Below are positions 9,999 to 20,400 of a stretch of DNA of 64,000 nucleotides, in pieces. Source of the DNA: Chitinophaga silvisoli (GTDB lineage Bacteria; Bacteroidota; Bacteroidia; Chitinophagales; Chitinophagaceae); contig NZ_QTJV01000002.1 in assembly GCF_003412465.1 (NCBI RefSeq), positions 372,001 to 436,000 of the forward strand, in the 5' to 3' direction. Below the pieces are notes generated by a model, which worked only from the letters and a program-made list of their open reading frames with translations, was not told the DNA's origin and did not search any database. The translations under genes and the position numbers were made by a program. Each line of letters starts with the position of its first letter. The first letter of the stretch is position 1.

Positions 9999-12900
9999 AT
10001 GAAAACAGTTTCATATTACCTGTCAGCATTGCTGGCGGGCTTGCTTCTTAGTACCCTTACCATTGCGCAAAGCAGGGTTATACAGGGAACAGTGACCGAT
10101 GAAAATAAACAGCCCTTAGGCTTTGTAACAGTGAACATTAAAGGAACAAACAAAGGTACCGTTACTGACAAAAACGGTTCATTTTCACTAGAAGTCACAC
10201 CGAATACCACACTCATTTTAAGAGCGGTAGGATTCCTCACCAAAGAAGTGGGTGCAGGCAATACCGGTACCTTAACTATTACCATGGCCGAAAGCGCCAG
10301 TGACCTCAATGAAGTCGTAGTGACTGCACTGGGTGTAAAGAAAGAAAAACGTAATCTCACCTTCAGTTCCCAGGAAGTAAAAAGCGATGAGATCCTGCGT
10401 GCAAAAGAGCCGAATATTGTAAATACACTTACCGGTAAGGTATCTGGCGTACAGATAACCAACTCATCCGGAATGCCGGGTAGTTCTGCCCGTATTGTCA
10501 TCCGTGGCATTACTTCTCTAACGGGTGAAAACCAGGCATTAATTGTAATGGATGGTGTGCCTATTAACAATGATGAAACAGATAATCCCAACGATGGAGG
10601 TCCCGGTTCCAACAGGCTTTCTGATATTGATCCGGGTATTATTGAGAGTATAAATGTGCTGAAGGGAGCTGCGGCTACAGCATTATATGGTTCTGCCGGA
10701 GCAAGGGGCGTGGTCCTGATTACTACTAAGAGGGGGGGAGACAATCGTAAACCAACCGTTATGCTTAGCTCCGGTCTTTCATTTGAAAACGCTTACTTTC
10801 CGGATCGCCAGATGACTTATGCGCAAGGTAATAATGGCATCTATTACGATGGGGAAACTGCTGCTACCAAAACCAGTACATCATGGGGCCCACGTATGGA
10901 CACCCTGAAGGTCAATGGAGCTAAAGTTCCTTTTCACAATCAATTTAAGGAATTTTTTCGCACAGGTGTGAGTACTAACAATACTGTTTCGGTAGAAGGA
11001 GGAACTGCCAATTCAGGTTATTATCTATCCTATTCCTACTTTAATCAACAGGGCACTATTCCAGCTACGGATTACACCAGGCATAGCCTATTTGCAAAGT
11101 ATACCACTAAAATTTATGAGAAACTGACAGGAACATTTCAGATTACTTATAGCTCAGTTAAAAACCATCGTATGCCAGAAGGTTATGGTCTTGAGAACCC
11201 ACTTTGGACAGTGTATGCAGCCCCGGTCTCTTACGACTTAAAACCTTACCTGAATGATGATGGAACCCAACGACTGTATCGCTATAGCCGGAATAACCCA
11301 TACTGGGTAATTGACAATGTACTTAATACAACCATCGTTAACAGGTACCTCCCTGTTCTGACATTTGTATATGCACCTACTGACTGGCTTTCAGTAACAG
11401 AGCGTATGGGTGCAGATATGTATGGAGATCAGTTGCAGTACCATGTAAATATGAATGATATTACTTACACTACTGGTCTGATACAATCCAAACATAGCAC
11501 CTTTCGTCAATTTAACCATGACTTCATAGTACAACTAAAAAAACAATTCACATCTAAGATAAATACCAGCCTGCTGTTAGGAAACAACGTTTATTCTAAC
11601 TACTCTGATTACATGCAGGCGATTGGAAAAGGCCTGGCAAAAGCCGGTTATTACAATATGGCCAGTGCTTCTTCGGTGACTTACACTGAATCGCAGACAA
11701 TGGTAAGAAAAGTAGGTTTTTATGCACAAGGTGAGCTGGATTATAACAGGACATTAATCCTCAACCTGAATGGCAGATATGATGGTAGCTCTGTTCTTTC
11801 TGCCAGCAACAGGTACTATCCTTATGGTTCTGCTGCCGCTGCATTTATTTTTTCAGAAGTGATGCCTGAAAAAGTGAAAAAGACAATCAATTTTGGTAAG
11901 GTCAGGGCTTCCTATGCCATCGTAGGTAATGATAATGTAAATGCTTATACGACAACTACTCCTTACTACCAGGCAACTATTTATGGAGATGTAAGCAGTA
12001 ACCTGACATTTCCTTATAACGGACAGAATGGCTTTCTTATAAGTAGTGGGCTAGGTAATGCGAACCTAAAAAATGAATTACAGAAAGAACTGGAATTTGG
12101 ATTAGAAATGAAATTCCTCAATAACAGACTGGGATTTGAAACATCGTGGTTTGACCGAAAAATGTCCGACGGACTGGTTGGAGGTATTGCACTTCCTAAC
12201 TCTACCGGGTATGCATCGACAACGATCAACTCTGCAAGAATGGAAACAAAAGGACTGGAAGTATTGCTAAATGTCACTCCTGTAAGAACAAAAGATTTTA
12301 GTTGGGATGTAACAATGACCTACACTAAAATGAATTCAAAGGTTCAGGAAATTGGGGCAGGACTTGATCAGACCAGTATCGGTAGCACATGGGCAGTAGT
12401 TGGCCAGCCATGGGGAGTATTGAAAGGGACAAAATATGCGAGGACATCAGACGGTCAGTTGCGCATTAATGCATCCGGTCTTCCCTATTCGGATGATAAT
12501 AGTAATATTCTCGGAAATACCACGGCAGACTGGCTGGGAAGTATCACTAATCAGTTTCATTATAAACAATTTGGTCTCAGTTTCTATTTTGATACAAGAC
12601 AGGGTGGAAAAATTCAAAACTCAGACGATGGATACAACCTATATTATGGCGTATCTAAAGTTACTGAAAACCGGGCGGACAGGGTGGTAAAAGGAATAAG
12701 TGATGAAACCGGCCAGCCAAATACTGTTTCTGTAAGTGCTCAAAAATATTACCAGCAGATAAGTGGTATCACAGAAGCGGTGATACAGGATGCATCTTAT
12801 ATCAAACTCCGAAATGTAAGCTTGTCGTATAATATGGGTCAAAAAGCGTTGGGAAGTTTACCTTTCAAAAATGCCAGCATCGTGCTGACTGGCCGTAACT

Positions 12901-13043
12901 TATGGATCCACAAATCTTCTTCATTTACCGGTGCTGACCCCGAAGCCAATTCCTGGGGCAACGGTAATAGTAGTGTGGGTCTTTACTCTTTCACCGCGCC
13001 AACTTCCCGCTCTTATGACTGCACTATCAAACTTACTTTTTAA
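9999..13043 (+). CDS. SusC/RagA-family TonB-linked outer-membrane receptor
   Basis: 1,014 residues. Signal peptide (1-23, ending TIAQ), then a carboxypeptidase-regulatory-like domain (about 28-105, VIQGTVTDENKQPLGFVTVNIKG-type strands), the plug domain (about 115-245, with IVIRGITS and ALYGSAGARGVVLITTKRG) and a C-terminal 22-strand barrel ending in a phenylalanine. Such receptors pump bound oligosaccharides or peptides through the outer membrane with TonB-ExbBD energy. The partner SusD-like lipoprotein follows after 10 nt. No glycosidase, sigma/anti-sigma or sensor gene is adjacent, so the substrate cannot be deduced from context. Confidence 0.95.
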   Translation: MKTVSYYLSALLAGLLLSTLTIAQSRVIQGTVTDENKQPLGFVTVNIKGTNKGTVTDKNGSFSLEVTPNTTLILRAVGFLTKEVGAGNTGTLTITMAESASDLNEVVVTALGVKKEKRNLTFSSQEVKSDEILRAKEPNIVNTLTGKVSGVQITNSSGMPGSSARIVIRGITSLTGENQALIVMDGVPINNDETDNPNDGGPGSNRLSDIDPGIIESINVLKGAAATALYGSAGARGVVLITTKRGGDNRKPTVMLSSGLSFENAYFPDRQMTYAQGNNGIYYDGETAATKTSTSWGPRMDTLKVNGAKVPFHNQFKEFFRTGVSTNNTVSVEGGTANSGYYLSYSYFNQQGTIPATDYTRHSLFAKYTTKIYEKLTGTFQITYSSVKNHRMPEGYGLENPLWTVYAAPVSYDLKPYLNDDGTQRLYRYSRNNPYWVIDNVLNTTIVNRYLPVLTFVYAPTDWLSVTERMGADMYGDQLQYHVNMNDITYTTGLIQSKHSTFRQFNHDFIVQLKKQFTSKINTSLLLGNNVYSNYSDYMQAIGKGLAKAGYYNMASASSVTYTESQTMVRKVGFYAQGELDYNRTLILNLNGRYDGSSVLSASNRYYPYGSAAAAFIFSEVMPEKVKKTINFGKVRASYAIVGNDNVNAYTTTTPYYQATIYGDVSSNLTFPYNGQNGFLISSGLGNANLKNELQKELEFGLEMKFLNNRLGFETSWFDRKMSDGLVGGIALPNSTGYASTTINSARMETKGLEVLLNVTPVRTKDFSWDVTMTYTKMNSKVQEIGAGLDQTSIGSTWAVVGQPWGVLKGTKYARTSDGQLRINASGLPYSDDNSNILGNTTADWLGSITNQFHYKQFGLSFYFDTRQGGKIQNSDDGYNLYYGVSKVTENRADRVVKGISDETGQPNTVSVSAQKYYQQISGITEAVIQDASYIKLRNVSLSYNMGQKALGSLPFKNASIVLTGRNLWIHKSSSFTGADPEANSWGNGNSSVGLYSFTAPTSRSYDCTIKLTF

Positions 13044-13053
13044 AATATTGAAC

Positions 13054-14448
13054 ATGAAAAAAACATTCATCATATTGACCATTTTCACGGGATCACTGCT
13101 GGCTGGATGTAAAAAATATCTGGATGTAAATGATAATCCAAATCTTCCTGGATCGGTCTCTGAATCCTTGTTACTAGGTCCGCTGGAAGCTGGTGCATCA
13201 GAATATATTGCAAATGGTAACGCTTCCGTATTAGTTAATCAATGGATGCAAAATTGCGTTCCAAATCAGCCTTTGCCCAATACTGCCAATTACCTTGTTA
13301 CCACTACAACATTTGATGACTATTGGAATTCCTTTTATATCGTAGAGTTGAACAATCTGCATATTTTAAATGTGCAGGCATTAACTAATGGGAATCAAAT
13401 GTATGCAGGTATAGCAAAAGTATTAACTGCATATACACTTGGTAATGCCACAGACCTTTGGGGAAATATTCCTTACTCAGCATCTTTCCAGGGTACAGAT
13501 GTAAGCACACCTACCTTTGATTCACAGGAAAGTATTTATTCAGCCATTCAATCAATGCTGGATAGTGCTATTACAGAACTGGCTACTGGTGAAGGATCCA
13601 CTCCCGGAACTGATGATTATTTTTATAGTGGGGATATGAGTAAGTGGATTAAAATGGCATATACGCTGAAAGCAAGGTATTATATGCATCTCACTAAGGC
13701 ACCTGGTTACACCGCGGCTACACAGGCATCTCTCGCTTTGGAAGCACTCAACAATGGTATGAGCAGCAATGATGAGGACTGCTATTTCCCATACACAGGC
13801 ACTGAGACCTCATCCAGTCAATGGTATCTTCATTTCTTCAACACTACCACGCTTGTATTAGCTTCACATTATGTTGATTCACTTGTATCACATGCAGATC
13901 CCCGTCTTCCCTATCTTGTAAGTAAAGCGTCAAATACAGGTCTTTATACAGGTAACGTAATTGGATCCGGAGCAGGAAACCTAAACGACTACTCAGTGCC
14001 AGGTAGTTTTTACGGGGATATAGCCTCAAACGGGTATGTACTAAATGCAGCAGAAGCTGATTTCATGAAAGCAGAAGCCACTTATCTTGTATCAGGATAT
14101 GCAGCTGCACAGCCGCTTTACAGGAAAGCGATTGTGAACAATATGGTAAAGGTTGGCGTGGATACAAGTAGTAGTGACGCACAAACTTACCTGTCGAAGA
14201 GAGGAACATTGACAGCTGGCAATGCATTGCAGCTGATCATTGAAGAGAAGAATATCGCGAATAATTTTTCTACGGAGAACTGGGTAGACTGGCGCAGAAC
14301 CGGGTACCCGGCGCTATCGCTGATTGCGAATGATAATATTACAAGTTTGCCGCGCAGGTTTTTATACCCGAACTCGGAGATTTCTACAAATGGTACGAAT
14401 GTGCCTTCGGTGAAAGTGACAGACCGTGTGTGGTGGGATGGGCAGTAA
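13054..14448 (+). CDS. SusD/RagB-family substrate-binding lipoprotein
   Basis: 464 residues; surface lid of the SusC-type transporter encoded just upstream. The signal peptide ends in LLAGC with Cys19 as lipidation site, followed by KKYLDVNDNPN, typical of the SusD-like_2 type. TPR-like helices include YTLGNATDLWGNIPYSASFQG and 'WIKMAYTLKARYYMHLTK', both characteristic of the family, and the C-terminal 'NWVDWRRTGYPAL' and 'PRRFLYPNSE' close the domain. ATG 13054 is used; the open frame extends upstream into susC but those codons would destroy the lipoprotein signal. Co-transcribed with the receptor and closed by a terminator. Confidence 0.93.
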   Translation: MKKTFIILTIFTGSLLAGCKKYLDVNDNPNLPGSVSESLLLGPLEAGASEYIANGNASVLVNQWMQNCVPNQPLPNTANYLVTTTTFDDYWNSFYIVELNNLHILNVQALTNGNQMYAGIAKVLTAYTLGNATDLWGNIPYSASFQGTDVSTPTFDSQESIYSAIQSMLDSAITELATGEGSTPGTDDYFYSGDMSKWIKMAYTLKARYYMHLTKAPGYTAATQASLALEALNNGMSSNDEDCYFPYTGTETSSSQWYLHFFNTTTLVLASHYVDSLVSHADPRLPYLVSKASNTGLYTGNVIGSGAGNLNDYSVPGSFYGDIASNGYVLNAAEADFMKAEATYLVSGYAAAQPLYRKAIVNNMVKVGVDTSSSDAQTYLSKRGTLTAGNALQLIIEEKNIANNFSTENWVDWRRTGYPALSLIANDNITSLPRRFLYPNSEISTNGTNVPSVKVTDRVWWDGQ

Positions 14449-14491
14449 GCCTGTTGAGATAAGATTGAACAATATTGAGAAAAATTGTGAG

Positions 14492-14521
14492 AGCCAACCC
14501 CAATATATGGGGTTGGCTTTA
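14492..14521 (+). terminator. Terminator of the SusC/SusD operon
   Basis: Perfect 10-bp stem AGCCAACCCC / GGGGTTGGCT with a 7-nt loop, then TTT. It lies between convergent genes; the T-run is short. Confidence 0.75.
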
Positions 14522-14527
14522 TTGCTT

Positions 14528-15235
14528 TTACTGAATTGCAAAAACCGCGCTTACGTCAGCTGTCACTTTAATAGTGCGGTAGTCGATATTCGTATCAGCA
14601 ACAGAAGTATTAATTGAATTCAGTCCACGAATCACTACATTGGCGTTATTATTATATGCAGGGCGAAACACATTTATATTGTTTTCCACTACCTGTTGCA
14701 CTGCCCCCAGTTTCTCCCCGATCCCTTCTATCATCACACTTGCTTTTGCTTTAGCAGCCTGCAGGGCTTTTACCTTTGCCGCCATGCGATAGTCCTCTAT
14801 CTTGCTGCTACTAACTTCACTGATATATACATTGGTGATACCTGCATCTTCCACACCATCCAGGATGCTGTTCAGCTTATTGAGGCTGCTCAGTTTCAGT
14901 CTGAATTCTTTTGATGCATAGAAGTCTGCATCTTTCTTTTTCTTTCTCCACCACTGGGCACCGGATACGCTTGAAATGGTAAGGTTTTCAGCAGGGATGC
15001 CGGCTTTCTGTACAGCCTTAGTCAACTGATCTTCCAGTGTGGAAATATCTACTTTATTATTCTTGTCTTTCTGATATTCCTGGAGGGTAATGTTCAGGTA
15101 AATAATGTCAGGTGTAATCTCTATTTCAGATGTGCCATTTACTGTGATTGTCTTCGTCTTCTTATCATTCATGTCCTGCGCAAATCCGGTGATCGCCATT
15201 CCTGCTACCAACAGTGTTAATAATACCTTCTTCAT
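14528..15235 (-). CDS. SIMPL-domain (DUF541) periplasmic protein
   Basis: 235 residues. Signal peptide (MKKVLLTLLVAGMAITGFAQ) then the SIMPL domain: KTITVNGTSEIEITPDIIYLNITLQEY at the start is the hallmark strand, followed by helices (LNKLNSILDGVEDAGITNVYI, KVKALQAAKAKASVMIEGIGEKLG). The domain is named after a mouse signalling molecule; bacterial members are periplasmic or outer-membrane proteins, some assembling into rings, with no settled activity. It faces the SusD gene (convergent) and has no operon partner. Start ATG 15235. Confidence 0.88.
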   Translation of the reverse strand: MKKVLLTLLVAGMAITGFAQDMNDKKTKTITVNGTSEIEITPDIIYLNITLQEYQKDKNNKVDISTLEDQLTKAVQKAGIPAENLTISSVSGAQWWRKKKKDADFYASKEFRLKLSSLNKLNSILDGVEDAGITNVYISEVSSSKIEDYRMAAKVKALQAAKAKASVMIEGIGEKLGAVQQVVENNINVFRPAYNNNANVVIRGLNSINTSVADTNIDYRTIKVTADVSAVFAIQ

Positions 15236-15458
15236 AGTTTTCGTATTTGTTTCCTACATGATGCAGGGGAAAGATCAAATTCCATAAACCGCAGTAAAAA
15301 ATTTATATTTTGAGTATATGCTATATCTATTCATTTCATTTTCTTTTTAAAATCCCGCTGAATCTCCTGATTAAGGTCAGTATGACCCAGGATCTGGAAT
15401 TTTATTGGAACAAGGCCATTGTTTTTTGAGTATATTTAAGCTTAGCGCTTCTGTATCT

Positions 15459-17396
15459 ATGTCATCATCCACGGGTATTATCATGGTTCTGCTATGTCTG
15501 TCATTTCTTGCCAAGGCGCAGGTACAGACTCCTTATATCTTAAATGGCAGTGCCACACAGCGCACCTGTAACTGCTATATCCTGACACAGGATGTAAATA
15601 CCAGTAGCGGCACCGTCTGGAATAAGAACCAAATCGATCTCCGTAATTCTTTTGATTATTATTTTGATGTAAACCTGGGCTGTAAAGATTATGAAGGCGC
15701 GGATGGGATTGGCTTTATCTTACAAACCAAGGGAACTAATCTGGGAGCAACAGGATCAGGTATTGGATTTGAAAGTATCAGTCCTTCGCTGGGTATTATC
15801 ATTGATACCTACCAGAATTCCAATGACAATGATCCTTACTACGACCACCTGGCCATACAGATGAATGGCGTGACAGACCACAGTTCAGCTAATAACCTCG
15901 CAGGGCCGGTAACGGCGCTGGATGGGAATGAGAATATTGAAGACTGTAACTGGCACATCTTCCGGGTAAAGTGGGATGCCACCACTATGCAGATGACGGT
16001 GAGCATGGATGGTGTGCTGAGACTATCATTGACTAAAGACATTGTACGTGATATTTTTAGTAATAGTCCCATGGTTTACTGGGGCTTTGCCGGTTCTACA
16101 GGAGGCTCTTATAATGTGCAGCAGTTTTGTGCCGCACTGAGGCCCGAACTGGCCTTTAGCAGTAACCAGCGTTTTTGCATAGGCGATCCGATTTTGTTTA
16201 GTGACTCCTCTAAATCATTTGGTACCATTACCAGGTGGTTGTGGGATTTTGGAGATGGCACGACTGCTACGGTATCACAACCGGGACAGCACCAATATGC
16301 CAGGCCGGGCGTGTATGATGTGACCATGGTGATTGAGGATAATAGCGGATGTATTTCGGATACCATGCATCAGCAGGTAACGATAGGTACTTACCCTGTT
16401 GCGGAAATGTCAACAGCGCCTTTGTGCCTGGGGAGATCGCTGACCATCAAAGATGCGACTACGCTGGAAGTGGGCACCTTGACGGAATGGAACTGGGACC
16501 TGAATGGACATAGTGCCAGCGGACAAAATATAGTAGCTGATTTTACCACACCGGGCACCTACCCGGTAAGGTTATCGGTGCTGACCAAAGAGGGATGTAC
16601 AGATGATACGACACAGTTGCTCTCAGTGTATAATACACCGTTGATCAGTGCCAGCGGCGGTGATGCATGTATCGGGGATGCGATTAATTTTTCAGGAACG
16701 AATCTTACACCCGGCATCGGGTTGGCCGGCTGGTATTGGGATTTTGGTGATGGAACTAAGGCAACGGTGAAGGATTTTAGTTATACTTATAAGGCGGGTG
16801 GCAGTTATACGGCGGGTGTATATGCTGTAAGCAGGGATGGGTGTTTGTCCGATTCATTCTGGATTCCTGTGAAGATTGTGGATATTGACCTGGAGGCGGG
16901 CCGGGATACTTTGATTGCGAAAGGGCAGCCTTTGCAGCTGAATGCGGTGGCAAGCGGAGATGACCTGGCGTATAGCTGGTACCCGGCTATAGGGTTGAAT
17001 GATGCGTTTATAGCAGATCCGGTAGCGATATTGGGGCAGGATGTGAGGTATATATTGACCGTGACCTCACCGGAGGGATGTGTGCAGAAAGATACTTTGT
17101 TTGTGAAAGCGTATACAGGGCCGGAGTTTTATGTGCCAAGTGCATTTTCGCCGAATCATGATGGGCAGAACGATTTGTTCAGGGCGATAGCGGCGGGGGT
17201 ACCGGAACTGGATTTTTTATGTGTATGGGACAGGTGGGGAAAAGAGGTGTTCAGGACAAGCTCACTGACGGGTGCCTGGGATGGCACTTTTAAGGGGCAG
17301 GATTCGCCTGTCGGGACCTATGTGTACCAGATACAGGGTACGGATTATACAGGGCGGAAATTCAGCCGAAAAGGGACGGTAACACTGGTGAGATAA
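15459..17396 (+). CDS. Secreted lectin-PKD protein with type IX secretion C-terminal domain
   Basis: About 645 residues. Signal peptide (SSTGIIMVLLCLSFLAKAQ), an L-type (legume-like) lectin domain (about 25-225, with ADGIGFILQTKG and GIIIDTYQN), then PKD-type beta domains, each with the WDFGDGT motif or a variant (about 260, 340 and 420), a further Ig-like part, and a C-terminal domain from FYVPSAFSPNHDGQNDLF to the end. That last domain is the gliding-motility-associated type B sorting signal of the type IX secretion system. The protein is thus probably exported to the cell surface or medium and binds sugars. ATG 15459 is preferred to the in-frame codon at 15405 because it places the signal peptide at the N-terminus. 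Confidence 0.88.
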   Translation: MSSSTGIIMVLLCLSFLAKAQVQTPYILNGSATQRTCNCYILTQDVNTSSGTVWNKNQIDLRNSFDYYFDVNLGCKDYEGADGIGFILQTKGTNLGATGSGIGFESISPSLGIIIDTYQNSNDNDPYYDHLAIQMNGVTDHSSANNLAGPVTALDGNENIEDCNWHIFRVKWDATTMQMTVSMDGVLRLSLTKDIVRDIFSNSPMVYWGFAGSTGGSYNVQQFCAALRPELAFSSNQRFCIGDPILFSDSSKSFGTITRWLWDFGDGTTATVSQPGQHQYARPGVYDVTMVIEDNSGCISDTMHQQVTIGTYPVAEMSTAPLCLGRSLTIKDATTLEVGTLTEWNWDLNGHSASGQNIVADFTTPGTYPVRLSVLTKEGCTDDTTQLLSVYNTPLISASGGDACIGDAINFSGTNLTPGIGLAGWYWDFGDGTKATVKDFSYTYKAGGSYTAGVYAVSRDGCLSDSFWIPVKIVDIDLEAGRDTLIAKGQPLQLNAVASGDDLAYSWYPAIGLNDAFIADPVAILGQDVRYILTVTSPEGCVQKDTLFVKAYTGPEFYVPSAFSPNHDGQNDLFRAIAAGVPELDFLCVWDRWGKEVFRTSSLTGAWDGTFKGQDSPVGTYVYQIQGTDYTGRKFSRKGTVTLVR

Positions 17397-17399
17397 TTT

Positions 17400-17431
17400 T
17401 TTTGGGGCCGTCTTGCAGACGGCCCCAAAAA
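17400..17431. terminator. Bidirectional terminator between lectin gene and mfd
   Basis: Perfect 10-bp stem GGGGCCGTCT / AGACGGCCCC with loop TGC, flanked by T-run and A-run, serving the convergent genes on both sides. Confidence 0.88.
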
Positions 17432-17441
17432 TTAATTTATT

Positions 17442-20400
17442 CTATGAACGGGCATCCTCCATATTCTTTAAGAAATCGTAGAGATCATTCATGTTCGTAA
17501 TCTTCGTAGCTACCAACATAAAGTTTGTGCCCACCTGTTTCAGCTTTGCATTATTCACCCTGGTTTGTACATAATTCAGGATATGATCAAAGGTAGGCGA
17601 TGTGAAATAAGGTGAGTCAGGATTGTTGATAAAGTAACAACGCAATGTCTCATTCTTCAGCATCATTTTTTCAAAACCCAGTTTGATCGCCATCCAGCGG
17701 CAACGGACCAGGCATAAGAGTTCCAGTACCGGCTCCGGCAATGGACCAAACCTGTCTTTCAGTTCTTCTTCAAATGCAACCAGCTTGCTTTCCAGGGTGA
17801 TGTTATCCAGTTCCTGGTAGAGATTCAAACGCTCCTGGATGCTTTCTACATAGCTATCCGGGATGAGTATTTCCAGGTCAGTATCGATAGTACAATCACT
17901 CACATAATCCTTCTTCTCTTCCAGTTGCTCCTTAAAGAGATCCTTAAATTCATTCTGCTTCAGTTCGCGGATGGCTTCATCCAGGATCTTCTGGTACATA
18001 TCGAAACCAATATCCGACATGAATCCACTTTGCTCACCACCTAAGAGGTTACCGGCACCACGAATGTCCAGGTCACGCATCGCAATCTGGAAACCACTAC
18101 CCAGTTCACTATGCTGTTCCAGGGTTTGCAGGCGTTTCCGGCTATCAGCAGGCAATGTGCTCATAGGTGGTGCCAGCAGGTAACAGAATGCCTTCTTGTT
18201 ACTACGGCCCACACGACCACGCAACTGGTGCAGGTCACTCAATCCAAAGTGATGTGCGTTGTTGATGATAATGGTGTTTGCATTTGGAATATCCACACCA
18301 CTCTCCACGATATTGGTACATACCAGTACATCGTATTTGCGATCGATGAAATCGAGGATCACTTCTTCCAGCTGGTGTCCTTCCATCTGCCCATGGGCAG
18401 TAGCGATAGACAAGTCCGGGCAAAGGCCTTTGATCAGGCTACTGATTTCACCTAATCCTTTCACACGGTTATATACAAAGTAAACCTGGCCGCCTCTTTC
18501 TGTTTCGAAGTAGATGGCATCGCGGATCATGTCATGATCGAAGACGTGTACTTCTGTTTCAATCGGCTGCCTGTTAGGCGGCGGTGTATTGATTACAGAA
18601 AGGTCTCTTGCACCCATCAGTGAGAACTGGAGTGTTCTCGGAATAGGCGTTGCCGTTAGTGTAAGTGTATCTACATTCAGCTTGATGTGTTTCAGCTTTT
18701 CTTTTGCTGCCACACCAAATTTCTGTTCTTCATCCACGATCAGTACTCCGAGGTCTTTGAACTTCACATCTTTGCTCAGCAGGGCATGTGTACCTACGAT
18801 GATGTCTATCTTTCCTTCGGCGAGTCGTTGTAATGTATCTTTCTTTTCTTTGGCCGACTTAAAGCGGTTCAGGTAATCTACTGTACATGGGAAGTCTTTC
18901 AATCGCTCTGCAAAGGTCTTGTAGTGCTGGAAGGCGAGGATGGTAGTAGGTACCAGGATTGCGGCCTGCTTGCCATCTACAACGGATTTGAAGGCTGCAC
19001 GCACAGCTACTTCCGTCTTGCCAAAACCAACGTCACCACATACCAGTCTGTCCATTGGTGAAGGCGATTCCATATCCCGCTTCACATCGGCAGTTGCCTT
19101 GCTCTGGTCAGGGGTATCTTCGTAGATAAAGGATGCTTCCAGTTCCGTTTGCAGGTAAGTATCCGGTGCATGCTGGAAACCTTTCTGGGCCTTGCGTGCA
19201 GCGTATAACCTGATCAGGTCTTTTGCAATATCCTTTACCTGTGTTTTGGCTTTTTCTTTCAGCTTATCCCAGGCATCACTACCCAGTTTATTCACCTTGG
19301 GTTCTACACCTTCTTTGCCGGTGAACTTACTGATCTTGTGCAGGGAGTTGATGTTTACATACAGGAGGTCATTGTTCTTGTAGATGATACGAATGGCTTC
19401 CTGCATTTTACCACCTACTTCAATCTTCTGCAAGCCACTGTACATACCCACACCATGGTCGATATGGGTTACGAAGTCGCCCGACTGCAGTTCGCGCAGG
19501 GTCTTCATGGTCAGGGCCTTATTCTTGTTGTAGGCCTGTTTTACTTTGTACTTGTGGTAGCGCTGGAAGATCTGGTGATCTGTATAGCACACGATCTTCA
19601 GTGAGTGATCGATGAAGCCATGGCTCACCGGCACCGGGATGGGGTGGAAGGTAAATGTGGCCTTCAGGTCTTCGAAGATGCTGCGTAGTCTTTCCAGCTG
19701 GCGGGCATTTTCGGCGAAGATGAAGAGGGCGTATTTATTCTTATTGTGCGTTTCCAGGTCTTTGATCAGCATTTCGAATTGCCGGTTAAAGACGGGTTGC
19801 TCCTGTGTTTCGAAGTTCAGCGGTGTGAAAGGACGATTGGTTTCTTCCCACCAGAGTTTATGGCCGAAGTTGATGCAGTGCCTTTGCAGGATCTGCTGCA
19901 TGAGGAGATGTGCTTTCACAAAATCTTCTTCCTTCAGTTCCATCTTCTCATCTTCATCAATTCTTACCTGCTGACCGGATTGCAGGAATGCCTCCAGCTT
20001 TTCTTCCAGCTGCAGGATCACGTCCTGCACATAGCCGGGGTCCTTCATCCAGACAACGGTATTGTCGGGCAGGAATTCCAGCAGGGAGGTTTTCTGATGG
20101 TCCAGGTTATGGGTATCCATATTGGCAATCAGGGTGACCTGTGTGAGCTTGCGTTCACTGAGCTGGGTTTCAGGATCGAAGATGCGGATGGAGTCGATAT
20201 CTTCGCCGAAGAGCTCTATGCGGTAAGGTTTTTCATTACCAAAAGAGTAGATGTCGAGGATACCTCCACGCAGGGCATACTGTCCTGGTTCGTATACGAA
20301 GTCGGTAAAGCTGAAGCCCCAGCCAACGAGTTGTTCCAGCAGCTGATCCACTTTGAGCACATCGCCTACTTTCAACTGGACCATGTTGGTGCTGAAAGCG

